DNA of 64,000 nt. Origin: an uncultured bacterium. GTDB taxonomy: Bacteria > Elusimicrobiota > Elusimicrobia > Elusimicrobiales > Elusimicrobiaceae. The stretch spans positions 124,001 through 188,000 of the forward strand of contig CASEVY010000010.1 of the NCBI GenBank assembly GCA_949291515.1, given 5' to 3'. The first letter of the stretch is position 1, and every line of letters starts with the position of its first letter. Below the pieces are notes generated by a model. The model was not told the DNA's origin, did no database searches, and worked only from the letters and a program-made list of their open reading frames with translations. This document shows, in pieces, positions 35,019-46,100 of the stretch. The translations under genes and the position numbers were made by a program.

Positions 35019-35705
35019 ATGCTAAAAAATAAAACGGTTAGAAATATATTTTTTGTAGTATTTTGTCTTTTCGCCTGCGTAAGTTTAAGCTATGCCGAAA
35101 GCTGCAACAGCGTAGGGAGTACGCAGGATAAATATGTGGCGAATGAGCCCGACGAATGCAGTTACCGCAAGTACACCAGAACCTGCTGTTCAAATGGTAC
35201 TTGGAGTGATTGGGATGTGCCTTGTTGTGCTTCAGATACATGTTGGAATGGTACAGAATGTGAAGAGAGAGTGTTTACAAAATCTTGCAAGGATGCATAT
35301 CCGGGTGTAGTGGGCGGAGTCTTTACTAGAAGTTTAAAAGGTTGTTCTCCCGGCAGCGGATGGAGCTATAGTGAGTGGTTGCCTACAAGTTGTGTATGTG
35401 CATCTCCTAACAAGTGGAGTTATGCGGAGAAGTCATGTATTAAATGCTCTTGGGGTAAAGAAACAACAATGAATATGCCAGCTTGGCCTGATGGATATGA
35501 CAACTCTACTCAGGCAATGAACGATTGTAAAAGTTTTCGTGACCAGTTTGTTAAGGGCGAAGTATCTGAATTAGGTAAAACGGGAATAGAAGTTATTAAA
35601 GATTGTGAGGCACAGCGACATAAACGTGCACATCCTATCTATGGAACATATAAATATTATTGGACTATTACTTATAAACATCATACATGTTCAAAAATAT
35701 ATTGA
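35019..35705 (+). CDS. Secreted cysteine-rich protein, hypothetical
   Basis: A 228-residue protein with a clear signal peptide (hydrophobic about residues 10-23, then SYA). The mature part has 17 Cys, in patterns such as CCSNGTWSDWDVPCC, CWNGTEC and CIKCSWGKE, which suggest a disulfide-rich extracellular or periplasmic protein. It ends in HHTCSKIY. I know no family that fits the whole. GAGGAGA precedes the ATG by 8 bases. It is AT-rich compared with neighbours and alone between terminators. Confidence 0.75.
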   Translation: MLKNKTVRNIFFVVFCLFACVSLSYAESCNSVGSTQDKYVANEPDECSYRKYTRTCCSNGTWSDWDVPCCASDTCWNGTECEERVFTKSCKDAYPGVVGGVFTRSLKGCSPGSGWSYSEWLPTSCVCASPNKWSYAEKSCIKCSWGKETTMNMPAWPDGYDNSTQAMNDCKSFRDQFVKGEVSELGKTGIEVIKDCEAQRHKRAHPIYGTYKYYWTITYKHHTCSKIY

Positions 35706-35727
35706 GGCATAAGCCTCTCAACTAACC

Positions 35728-35760
35728 GCCCCGCCTCAGCGTAAGCCAGGGCGGGGTTTC
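35728..35760 (+). terminator. Terminator after the Cys-rich gene
   Basis: CCCCGCC (35729-35735) pairs with GGCGGGG (35750-35756), then TTTC; T run is weak. Confidence 0.6.
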
Positions 35761-35802
35761 TGTTTAGCGTACATATTTGTTAAATATAGGGAGCTAAGTC
35801 CT

Positions 35803-35841
35803 AAATAAAAAATCCCGCTCAAGCTTTTGCCGGGGCGGGAT
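35803..35841 (-). terminator. Intrinsic terminator of the rpsU-dnaG-rpoD operon
   Basis: On the minus strand ATCCCGC / GCGGGAT (35812-35818 with 35835-35841) is followed by a T run (plus 35803-35811). Confidence 0.85.
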
Positions 35842-35858
35842 GATAAAACAATCTTTTT

Positions 35859-37580
35859 TTAGAAAGGTTGATCGGAATAGTCTTTAAGCATTCTCGTTCT
35901 GCTGGGGTGGCGCAGCTTTCTGATGGCTTTTGCCTCTATCTGTCTGACGCGTTCCCTGGTTACGTTGAACATCTTGCCGACTTCTTCCAAAGTCCTCGGG
36001 TAACCCGATTCTATGCCGAAGCGCAGCTTGATGATTTTTGCTTCTCTTTCCGACAAAGTCGCCAATACTTCCGCCACTTCCTGCTTTCTTAAGAAGTCGG
36101 TCGCGGAAGAGGAAGGATTGGGCCCGTTTTTATCTTCGATAAAGTCTTCCAAATTGGAATCCTCGTCCTCGCCTATCGGGGTGGAAAGTGAAATGGGGTC
36201 CTGCATAATCTTCAGTATTCCTTTCACTTTCTCTACCGATAGTCTGAGAGATTTTACATAATCTTCCAAATCCGGCTCCCTGCCGTGTTCTTGGCGGAAC
36301 TTATTGGTGACTTTCGTCAATTTGGAAACGAGCTCTTTCATATGTACCGGTATACGTATGGTATTTGCCTGATCGGCTATGGCTCTGTTAATGGACTGTC
36401 TTATCCACCAAGTGGCGTAGGTAGAGAATTTGAAACCTCTCTTGTATTCGAACTTTTCCACCGCTTTCATTAAGCCCAGCCCGCCTTCTTGTATAAGGTC
36501 GGACAGTTCGAGGTTGGAATTGACGTGCTTTTTGGCTATCGATACTACCAGCCTCAGGTTGGCGCGGATAAGTTTGAGTTTATCCTGCAAAATCATTTTT
36601 TCGAAGAAGTCTATCCTTTCGTTTAAGGATAGGAACTCCTGCTCCGACATCGGCAGGGTGGAGAGCAATTTCTCGTATCTCGTTTTTACGGTATTGATGT
36701 TTTTTATGGCTCTTTCCAAATCTTCGGCGCTTTGCGCTTTCGTCTTTTTCGTCAAGGCGCTTTCCGTCATTTTGCCCTGCTGATATTGTTTAAAGAGTTT
36801 TACCACGTCGTCATATTTGCCGAAGTACTCGTCAAAGCGGGCTATGTCGCCTTTGTACTCGTTTATTTTGTCGGCCAAGCCTTTTATCCTGTTGGTGAGG
36901 CGTTTTATTTTGTTCTGGTTGAGGTTAAGTTTGATTATTCTGTCTACGACTTCTTTTTGTTTTTCTTCCAGTTTGCTGGTGTATTTGCTTATCAGTTTAT
37001 CGCTTAAGTTGGGGTTGCGCAGCTCTTTCATCAAAGCGGAAATATCCTTCTCTCTTTTTGCGATGAAGGCGGCGGCCTCTTTAAGTTTCTTGCGCATGGT
37101 GTTAAGTTCGCGCGTCGTCCTTTTGCCGCGGGGCATAAGCTCTTTTGTCGTCATTTCTTCCTGGTCGACAAGTTCTTCCCAAGAGCAAATTTCGCGCATG
37201 GTTATCGGGGATTCGAGTACTATTTTGCGCAGTTCTTTTTCGCGTTCGCGTATATTTCTTGCGAGGGTTACTTCTTCGTCTCTGGTCAGGAGCGGCACTT
37301 TGCCCATCTCGGAAAGGTACATTCTTATGGAGTTTGATATATCCATATTAGAAGACCATTCTTCCGTATATGCCTCTTTTTCCGCCATGGCTACGGCTTT
37401 GTATTTTTTGCGGTCGACTACCTGTATGCCCAAATCTTCCAGCGTACCCATTAAGCCGTCGATATCGTCGGCGTTCATTGCGGCCGAAGTCAGCGATTTG
37501 TTAATTTCGTCCAAAGTAAGGTATCCGTGTTCCTTGCCTATTTCTACAAGTTCTTTAAATGCCTTGTTGTCCTGTGCCAT
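35859..37580 (-). CDS. rpoD: Primary sigma factor RpoD
   Basis: The 573-residue protein carries all housekeeping sigma-70 regions: 1.1-like [21 protein letters not shown]; 1.2 [20 protein letters not shown]; a long charged non-conserved spacer (about residues 140-315); 2.1-2.4 with [21 protein letters not shown] and [19 protein letters not shown]; 3 with [13 protein letters not shown]; 4.2 with [21 protein letters not shown]. It is the last gene of rpsU-dnaG-rpoD, the classic macromolecular-synthesis operon. Confidence 0.97.
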   Translation of the reverse strand: MAQDNKAFKELVEIGKEHGYLTLDEINKSLTSAAMNADDIDGLMGTLEDLGIQVVDRKKYKAVAMAEKEAYTEEWSSNMDISNSIRMYLSEMGKVPLLTRDEEVTLARNIREREKELRKIVLESPITMREICSWEELVDQEEMTTKELMPRGKRTTRELNTMRKKLKEAAAFIAKREKDISALMKELRNPNLSDKLISKYTSKLEEKQKEVVDRIIKLNLNQNKIKRLTNRIKGLADKINEYKGDIARFDEYFGKYDDVVKLFKQYQQGKMTESALTKKTKAQSAEDLERAIKNINTVKTRYEKLLSTLPMSEQEFLSLNERIDFFEKMILQDKLKLIRANLRLVVSIAKKHVNSNLELSDLIQEGGLGLMKAVEKFEYKRGFKFSTYATWWIRQSINRAIADQANTIRIPVHMKELVSKLTKVTNKFRQEHGREPDLEDYVKSLRLSVEKVKGILKIMQDPISLSTPIGEDEDSNLEDFIEDKNGPNPSSSATDFLRKQEVAEVLATLSEREAKIIKLRFGIESGYPRTLEEVGKMFNVTRERVRQIEAKAIRKLRHPSRTRMLKDYSDQPF

Positions 37581-37602
37581 ATAATTAAGATTTCCTCGCT
37601 CT

Positions 37603-39318
37603 TTATGATTTTAATTTCTTTTGTATTTCCATCTGCTCTTTAAGTAAATCCAACGGCGCGGCGCCCGGCTCGTAGCCGGCCAGCTGCTGCTGTATACGCT
37701 TGTATCTTTTGCTTAAAGCCGTTTTGTTAAGCGTATTTAGGCAGGCTTCCACTTCCCTTTGCGGGCGTATGCCCTCAGGCAGCGGCTGCATCGCGTACTT
37801 TAGGGCTTTTTTTGAAAGGCCTTCGTCGCGCTGCACCATCAGCGACAATATGTTTTCCACATCCGGCCTTTGCAGGCGCAGAGTTTCCACCTCTTTAAGT
37901 ATAAGCCAAATATCTTTATTTTCAAAGTGCTCTTCCTTTAAATCCGCGCATAATTCCACATAGCGCGGGAATTTAAGGAGAACTCTTATCAGGTCGCTTT
38001 CGCTTTGAGGCGTATTATCCGCTTCCTTCGCCGCGGCGGGTTTCGCTTTGTCGTCGGCGTCCGTTTTCTTTATTTTTTGCGCAATTATGTCGGGTGCTAC
38101 GCCCAGTCGGTTCGCCGCTATCAAAACCCATTCGTTCCTTATTATTTTGTCGGGCTGCTTTTGTATTATTTCGGTTAATTCGGCGGTGATATCGGCCCGG
38201 TCTTTGGGCGATATGCTTTGCGCGCCTTTCAAAACGCAGTCCAGACGGAAATTGATTATGTCTTTGGCTTGGTCCACTACTTTTTTAAAATTATCCAAGC
38301 CGTATTTGTTTATGTATTCGTCGGGGTCGAGCCCTTCGCTTAGCGCGGCCACTTTGACGTATATTCCGTTTTCCACCAATATCAAAGCCGCCCTTAAAGA
38401 TGCTTTCGTACCCGCTTGATCCGGATCAAAAAGCACTACGGCGGTATCGGTATATCTTTTCAAGAGTTTCGCGTGCTCTGGCGTAAAGGAAGTGCCCAGC
38501 GGGGCCACGCAGTTGCACGCGCCCGCCTGATGGCAGGCGATTACGTCCATATAACCTTCCAGCAGTATTACCTTGCCCTCTTTTCTTATGGAAGGCCCCG
38601 CGAAGTTTAAAGCGTAAAGCACCTTGCTTTTTGAAAAGAGAGGCGTTTCCGGCGAATTTAAATATTTGGGCTGGCCGTCGCCCAAGGTCCTCCCGCCGAA
38701 GGCTACGCAGTCGCCCCTGTGGTTGAATATCGGGAACATCAATCTGTTTTTAAAGTAATCCGTACCCGATGAATACGCACTTAGCCCCAGCCTTTTTAAA
38801 TCCTGCAGATGGTATCCGTTTTTTGTAGCCGCTTTGGTAAGCCCGTCAAAGAGGCTTAAGCCGAGTTCGAATTTATCCGCCGTTTCTTGGGTGATGTTTC
38901 TTTCTTTAAGGTAATTTCTGGCGTTAATGCCTTTATCGCTTAGCAGCTGTCTGCGGTAGAAATCCTTGGCGGAATTCATAAGTTTATAGTCGGCGATGCG
39001 GCTTTTTTCCTGCTCGGAGAGGGAATCTTCCTCCTGCCACGGTATGCCGGCCCTTTGGGCCAGGCGTCTAGCGGCCTCATTGAAGGAAAGGTTTTCCATC
39101 TTCATTAAAAAATCGAAAACGTCCCCGCCCGTCTGACAGCCGAAGCAGTAGAAAAATCCTTTCTCCGGGCTTATGGAGAAGGAGGGGGTTTTTTCCTGAT
39201 GGAACGGGCAGCACGCCTTATAAGTTCTGCCCGAACGCCTTACCGCCGGGACATATTCTTTTATAAGTTCCAGAATATCGATACTGTCTTTGATTTTTTC
39301 GATAAAGGCGTTGTTCAT
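37603..39318 (-). CDS. dnaG: DNA primase
   Basis: About 571 residues from ATG 39316-39318. The longer frame to 39339 reaches into a hairpin and is less likely. Zinc finger CHC2: [13 protein letters not shown] and [11 protein letters not shown]. The TOPRIM core has [17 protein letters not shown], followed by [14 protein letters not shown]. The C-terminal region would bind DnaB. It makes RNA primers for replication. It lies between rpsU and rpoD. Confidence 0.97.
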   Translation of the reverse strand: MNNAFIEKIKDSIDILELIKEYVPAVRRSGRTYKACCPFHQEKTPSFSISPEKGFFYCFGCQTGGDVFDFLMKMENLSFNEAARRLAQRAGIPWQEEDSLSEQEKSRIADYKLMNSAKDFYRRQLLSDKGINARNYLKERNITQETADKFELGLSLFDGLTKAATKNGYHLQDLKRLGLSAYSSGTDYFKNRLMFPIFNHRGDCVAFGGRTLGDGQPKYLNSPETPLFSKSKVLYALNFAGPSIRKEGKVILLEGYMDVIACHQAGACNCVAPLGTSFTPEHAKLLKRYTDTAVVLFDPDQAGTKASLRAALILVENGIYVKVAALSEGLDPDEYINKYGLDNFKKVVDQAKDIINFRLDCVLKGAQSISPKDRADITAELTEIIQKQPDKIIRNEWVLIAANRLGVAPDIIAQKIKKTDADDKAKPAAAKEADNTPQSESDLIRVLLKFPRYVELCADLKEEHFENKDIWLILKEVETLRLQRPDVENILSLMVQRDEGLSKKALKYAMQPLPEGIRPQREVEACLNTLNKTALSKRYKRIQQQLAGYEPGAAPLDLLKEQMEIQKKLKS

Positions 39319-39333
39319 AAATAACACATATAG

Positions 39334-39367
39334 GCACAATAGCCCGCTGTTTGGCGGACTATTGTGC
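39334..39367 (-). other. Intercistronic hairpin between rpsU and dnaG
   Basis: GCACAATAG (39334-39342) and CTATTGTGC (39359-39367) form a 9-bp perfect stem with further CCGC/GCGG pairing inside. No T run follows on the minus strand, so it is not a standard terminator. The position matches the rpsU-dnaG attenuator/processing signals known from E. coli. Confidence 0.7.
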
Positions 39368-39386
39368 TGATTGTTCTGACTAAAAA

Positions 39387-39581
39387 CTAAAAGCGTTTTC
39401 TTTTAGTGCGTCTCATTCTGCGCTGCGCTTCCTGAGATTTGAGTTTTCTTCTCACGCTTGGCGGAGTATAGGTTTCCCTTCTTTTGATTTCTTTAAGGAT
39501 ACCGTTCTTCTCGCACTCTCTTTTAAAGCGTTTCAAAGCTTCCTCAAGATGTTCGGCGTCGCGTACTTTTACGAATACCAT
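39387..39581 (-). CDS. rpsU: Ribosomal protein bS21
   Basis: A 64-residue basic protein with the S21 pattern: VFVKVRDAEHLEEALKRFKRECEKNGILKEIKRRETYTPPSVRRK. It helps recognise mRNA on the small subunit. It heads the rpsU-dnaG-rpoD operon. (Only short parts of the motif are needed: positions 2-8 and 38-46.). Confidence 0.96.
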   Translation of the reverse strand: MVFVKVRDAEHLEEALKRFKRECEKNGILKEIKRRETYTPPSVRRKLKSQEAQRRMRRTKRKRF

Positions 39582-39635
39582 TTGCTTTTTTCACCACCTT
39601 ATCTTGCAAAGACCTTAAAATAAAAAACTTAAAAA

Positions 39636-39974
39636 TTAACCCGCCGGCCACAGGAACCGTCTTCCGCCCATCAAGTGATAATGCAGGTGGAATACGCTTT
39701 GGCCCGCGCCCTTGCCGTTGTTGGCGACAAGTCTGAAATCTTTCAAGCCGAGTTCTTTCGCTATTTTCGCGGCGGCGAGCTGAATTTTGCCCAGCAGCAA
39801 GGCGTCCTGCTCTTGCGCGTCGGCCAAATTTTCTATATGCTTTACGGGTATAATAAGTATATGGGAAGGAGCCTGCGGGTTTAAATCCTTAAACGCGACG
39901 AGGTCTTCGTCCTGATATATTATCTGTGCCTGTATTTCGCCGTTGGCTATTTTGCAAAAGATACAATCGCTCAT
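39636..39974 (-). CDS. HIT family protein (HinT-like)
   Basis: A 112-residue protein with CIFCKIANGEI at the N-terminus and the catalytic HIT triad HLHYHLMGGR (HxHxH) at the C-terminus, in the place where most members read HLHLHVLGGR. Hydrolyses nucleotide phosphoramidates. It is upstream of rpsU on the same strand. TATAAT lies just before the ATG. Confidence 0.94.
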   Translation of the reverse strand: MSDCIFCKIANGEIQAQIIYQDEDLVAFKDLNPQAPSHILIIPVKHIENLADAQEQDALLLGKIQLAAAKIAKELGLKDFRLVANNGKGAGQSVFHLHYHLMGGRRFLWPAG

Positions 39975-40073
39975 ACCTGTACAATTATATCAAAAAATAG
40001 CGCGGTTTTGTAAATAAATATATAATAAGGTACGCGCGTATGCGTTTTACGGGCTTGGCAAGGGCGCGTCAAG

Positions 40074-40102
40074 TTGATAAGAATCTCATAATTTAATATC
40101 AT
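40074..40102 (+). promoter_or_regulatory. Candidate promoter of the megasynthase
   Basis: TTGATA (40074-40079), 17-base spacer, TATCAT (40097-40102). It would give a leader of about 85 bases. GGAG at 40181-40184 precedes the ATG. Confidence 0.5.
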
Positions 40103-40194
40103 TTATATATGAGAAAATCTACAAAGCCTACAAGCTTTATAGTTGTATCTTCCTATTTAAAATCCAAAAAAATTTTATCAGGAGTCATTTAGCT

Positions 40195-43100
40195 ATGTCT
40201 AAAAATAATCTGGAACCCATAGCGGTTATAGGTATTGGCGCAATTATGCCGGGCGCGCTGAGCAAAGATGAGTTTTGGAAAAATATTACGGAGGGCAAGA
40301 ATTCTATTATAGAAGTTCCTCAGGACAGGTGGGACTACCGCCTGTTTTACAGCGAGGACAGGAGCGTACCCGATAAGACTTACAGCAAGATCGGCGGTTT
40401 TATTACGGGCTTTAAATTCAATTCTTTAAAATACAGGATACCGCCCTCGGTAGCCAAGCAGATGGATTCTATACAGCACCTTGCTTTGGAAACAGCGAGC
40501 ATGGCGCTTGAAGACGCGGGCTACGACAAAAAGGATTTCGACCGCACCCGTACGGCGGTTATTATTGCCAATGCGGTGGGCGGCATTAAGAACGAGTACA
40601 GCAATACCCGCATATATAAGGCGTTTTATTATGATATGTTGAAGCACGCGGAGCACTTTGCATCTCTTCCGCCCGCCCAGCAGGAGGCTATAATCGAGGA
40701 AGTGGAAGCCGCGGTCAACAAGAAATTTCTGCCGATAACGGAAGACAGTATGCCCGGCGAATTGCCCAACGTGATAGCGGGCAGGGTGGCCAATGTTTTC
40801 AACCTTAACGGCACCAGCTTTTCCATAGACGCGGCGTGCGCCAGTTCTTTGGCGGCTTTGGACCAGGCGGTAAACGGATTAAGAGTAGGCAACTACGATA
40901 TGGCCTTATGCGGCGGCGTGGACCAAATGATGTCGCCCGCGGCCTATATCAAGTTCTGCAAGATAGGCGCTTTGTCGGCCGACGGTTCATTCGCTTTTGA
41001 CGCGCGCGCCAACGGTTTCGTAATGGCGGAAGGCGCGGGCATAGTGCTGTTGAAACGCTTAAGCGACGCGGAACGCGACGGCGACAAAATCTACGGCGTA
41101 ATAAGGGCGATTGGCGCGTCGAGCGACGGCAAGGGCAAAGGCATAACGGCGCCCAACCCCAAAGGCCAGAAGCTGGCGATAGAAAACACGTTCAGGCAGT
41201 TGGATTATACGCCCGGCGACATCGGCCTTATGGAAGCGCACGGCACGGCGACTAAAGTCGGCGACGCGGCGGAGCTTTCTGCTTTAGACGACGTTTTTAA
41301 GCCTTATGCGCCGGCGGGCTCGATAGGATTGGGCTCGGTAAAATCGCAGATAGGGCACGCGAAAGCGGCTGCCGGCATAGCTTCCGTAATAAAGGTAATG
41401 CTGGCTTTACACAATAAGGTACTGCCGCCTTCAATCAATTTTGTAACGCCCAACCCGATAGTGGATTGGGCTTCCACTCCGTTTAAGGTGATAACGGAAG
41501 CGCGCGAATGGAAGAGCGACAAGATAAGAAGGGCGAACGTATCGTCGTTTGGCTTTGGCGGGACGAACTTCCACTTGGCGGCGGAGGAATACAATCCATC
41601 GCTCAGCGCGAAAAAGGCTTCAATACCCGCGGCGGCCAAAGTCGAAACTTCAAATAATGAGGAGAAAGAAACAATGTCACAAACCCAAAACACGGCAGGC
41701 AAATATGAACTTTTGGTGCCTATGGAGAAACTGCAGGGCGATATGCTGGTATTCTCCGGCGACAGCAAACAGGATTTGTTTAACGAGCTGAACGCGGCCG
41801 TGCAGAGCATACAGGGCGATCCTTTATATTTGGTTAAAGCGGCATATAAGAATCATACGGCGCACTATAAGCAATATGCGGTAAGCATAAACGCGGAATC
41901 GCCGGAGAAACTTAAGGAGAAGATACAGTTTTTCATAAAGACGGCCAGCGCTTCGGACGTATGGAGCGAGTCCTCTTTGTATTTAAAGATGAAAGGCATA
42001 TATCCTTTCTACAATCACAGCGAGAAGCCGAAGGTCTGCTTTATGTTCCCCGGCCAAGGCTCGCAGTACGTCGATATGATGAAGGATTTGGCCAGCAAAT
42101 ATAAAGTGGTGCGCGACACTTTTGCCGAGGCGGACGTAATTTTGAAGCAGCTTGCCGGCACAACTTTGACCGACGTCATCTGGAGCAAGGAAGGCGAAAG
42201 CAAAGAGGAATACAAGAAGCGGGAAGAGGGGATAAAACAGACGCAAATAACCCAGCCGGCGATACTTACGGCCAATGTGGCTATGATGAGGCTTTTGTAT
42301 CAATTCGGCATTAAGCCGGACGTAACCATGGGGCACAGCTTGGGCGAATACGGCGCGGCGGTAGCCGCGGGCGTGCTTAGCTTCCCCGACGCTATCAGGG
42401 CGGTGACTACGCGCGGTACGGCGATGGCCAATATACAAGTGCCCGATTGCGGCAAGATGGCGGCGATAGCGGCCCCGGTAGAAAAGATAGAGCCCGAACT
42501 TAAGAAGATATCCGGATATGTTGCGGTAGCCAACAAGAACTGCCCCACTCAGACGGTAATAGCGGGCGAGAGCAAACCCGTGGAAGACGCGGTGGCGATG
42601 TTTACGGCAATGGGTATACAGTCGGTATTGGTGCCGGTATCTCACGCGTTCCATTCTGCGATAGTAAGGCCGGCGTCTGCGGTATACAGGGAATTTTTAA
42701 ACGGGCTTGAAATACACGCGCCCAAATTGCCGATAACCTCTAACGTATCGGCGGACTTTTATCCTTCCGATCCCTCCAAGATAAGGGATATGATGGTGGA
42801 GCAGATAATGAGCTCGGTGGAGTGGATAAAACAGGTTGAGCTTGCCTATGCGCGCGGCGTGAGGCTGTTTATCGAAGTGGGGCCGAAGAGAGTACTCAGC
42901 GCTTTTGTAACCAGCACACTCTCGGACAAGAAGGACATCAGGGTCTTGGCGTCGAACCACCCCAAACGCGGCGGCATAACGGAATTTAACGATTTAATGG
43001 CGAACCTCGTAGCGGCGGGGATATGGATAGATTGGAGTAAAACGGATATGAATAAAGAAGACACTATATTTAATCCGGCCTTTGTAGCGGCGGCCGGCGG

Positions 43101-46100
43101 CAAGGCAGCGGAAGTTAAAGAAACTGCCTGCACCGAAAGCTGTGCAGCAGCGGCCGCCAACGGCGAAATACAAGTGGCGATAAGCGGTATAGCGGCGGGT
43201 ACGCCCGGCAGCTGGGAGAAGGTATTCCGCGAAGGCAACTTGGACGAAATTTTGCAAGGCAAGAATTTTATAGAGAATATTTCCGTCAGCGAGCAGGAAA
43301 AGCAGATAGAGAAGAATATAGAATATGTAGTCAAATCCAGAGTGGGCAATCACCGCGTGGAGAAACTTACGGACGTATCGCAGTCGGTAAAACTAGCGGC
43401 TAAGAAAGGCGAATTCGACTTGGAAAAGGAATTTGGCGTACCTGCCAAATGGGTAAAGTCGATGGATCCGAGCTTTACTTTAGCCATAGCTGCGGGGATT
43501 CTGGCTTTGAAAGACGCCGGCATACCTTTGGTGCTTTACTATAAGCCAACGACGGCGGGTACGTATTTGCCCGACAGATGGGGCTTGCCGCAGAGTATGA
43601 TAGACGATACCGGCGTAATATTTACCTCGGCTTTCCCTACGGTAAACAGCTGGGCGTTTGAAGTATCAACGAAAATGGCCGACGTGCTGATGGGCAAGAC
43701 GAAGAAAGAAGTCAGAGCGTTTTACGAGCAGATAATCAACAGCATAAACGACGAAACTTTAAAAGCGCAGATAAAGGCTTGGTTTGAGGAGCGCTTCGCG
43801 GAATATGAACATCATAATCCCAGGGTATTCTCGCAAGATTTCTTGCTGAAAGCCATACCGATAGCGCACAGCCAGTTCTGCCAATGGATAAGGGCCAGAG
43901 GACCGGCGACGCATTTAAGCGGCGCGTGCGCTTCTACGGCTCAGGCGATAAGCGTAGCGGAGGACTGGATAAAACTCGGCCGCGCCAAGAGGGTGATAAT
44001 TATTGCCGCCGATGACGTAACCAACAGCGTGATACAGGAATGGATTTTGGCGGGCTTCTTGGCTTCGGGCGCGGTAAGCCGCGAGGGCGACGTAACGAAA
44101 GCGGCCCTGCCTTTTGACAGAAGAAGAAACGGAATGATAGTCGGTATGGGCGCGGCGGGCCTTGTAGTAGAGGCCGAGTCCGAAATCCGCAAACGCGGTA
44201 TGACGCCCCTTACCAGAATTTTAGCTACCGAGATAACCAACAGCGCGTTCCACCCGACGAGATTGGACGTCAACCACGTCGCGGAAGTAATGGACAGAAT
44301 GATGGGCAAGGTGGAAAAGAAATATCATCTTAACCGCTCGGATATGTCCAAAGAGATGGTGTTTATCTCTCACGAGACTTATACTCCGGCCCGCGGCGGA
44401 AGCGCCAGCGCGGAAGTATTCGCTTTGAAGAACACCTTTAAAGGCGACGTACAGAACGTAATAGTAAGCAACGTTAAAGGGTTTACGGGCCACTCGATGG
44501 GCGCGGGCCTTGAAGACGTTATAGCGGTTCACTCTTTGAATACGGGCAATGTCCCGCCTATAGCCAATTATAAGGAACCCGATCCGGAGCTTGCCGGCAT
44601 CAATTTGAGCAAAGGCGGCCATTATAACTTTAAATATGCTTTAAGATTGGCGGCGGGATTCGGTTCCCAGCTGTCAATGACTTTGCAGGAGAAAACTTGG
44701 AGCGTCGGCCAGCCCAGAATAGTGGATCAGGCCAAATATACGCAATGGCTTAAAGAGGCTTCCAATCAGGATAATCCGGTGCTTGAAGTGGTCAACAACA
44801 CTTTAAGAATAAAGGATAATTACCAAGCAGGAAAGAGACCCGCTTTGGTGATGGAAGCGTCGCAGGCTTTTGTCGATAAAGCAGATGCGGGCCATTTGCA
44901 TGCGGCGCCCGCTCAAGCGGCGGCCCCTGCCGCCGAACCGGTACAGAGCGTAGCGGCTTCCGTACAGGCTGCGCCCGCAGCTCAGCCTGCCCCCGTCGCG
45001 GCGCCGGCAAGGAAACTTGACGAGGCTACCGTAACGGAAGAAATAGTCAATTTAATATCCGAAAAGACGGGATACCCGAAGGATATGCTCGAGCTCGACC
45101 TCGATATGGAAGCGGACTTGGGTATCGATACGGTAAAACAGGCCGAATTGTTCGCGGCGATGAGAGAGATGTATAATCTTCCTCAGACCGAAGGCGTACA
45201 GCTTAAAGATTATCCGACGATAAGACATTGTATCAACTATGCTTTGAGCGCGGCTTCCGGCAATAATGCGGCTCCTGCTGCGGCTCCCGTACAAGCGGCC
45301 GCGGTAAAACCCGCACCCGCTGCGCCTTCCGTAACTCCGACACCTGTCGCTCAGCCTGCGGCGGCCCCTGCGGTTTCCGCCGCGCCCGCCAAGAAACTTG
45401 ACGAGGCTACGGTAACGGAAGAGATAGTCAATTTAATATCCGAAAAGACGGGATATCCGAAGGATATGCTCGAACTCGACCTCGATATGGAAGCGGACTT
45501 GGGTATCGATACGGTAAAACAGGCCGAATTGTTCGCGGCGATGAGGGAGATGTACAATCTGCCTCAGGCCGAGGGGATACAGCTTAAAGACTACCCGACG
45601 ATAAGACATTGCATCAACTATGCTTTAAGCGCTTCAGCGGCGCCCGCGCAAGCGGCGGCCCCTGTCGCAGCCACGCCGGTACAGACCGTAACGGCTCCTG
45701 TACAAGCGGCGCCTGCGGGAACACCCGCGCCCGTTGCGGCTCCCGTAACTCCGACACCTGTCGCTCAGCCTGCGGCCGCCCCTGCGGCGTCGGCCAAGAA
45801 ACTTGACGAGGCTACGGTAACGGAAGAGATAGTCAATTTGATAGCTGAAAAGACGGGATACCCGAAGGATATGCTCGAACTCGACCTCGATATGGAAGCG
45901 GACTTGGGTATTGATACTGTAAAACAGGCCGAACTGTTCGCGGCGATGAGGGAGATGTACAATCTGCCTCAGGCCGAGGGGATACAGCTTAAAGATTATC
46001 CTACGATAAGACATTGCATCAACTATGCTTTAAGCGCTTCAGCGGCGCCCGCGCAAGCGGCGGCCCCTGCGGCTTCGCCGGTACAGACCGTAACGGCTCC

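Noticed and set aside
39334-39367. Calling the rpsU-dnaG hairpin an intrinsic terminator
   Set aside because: No T run follows on the minus strand.
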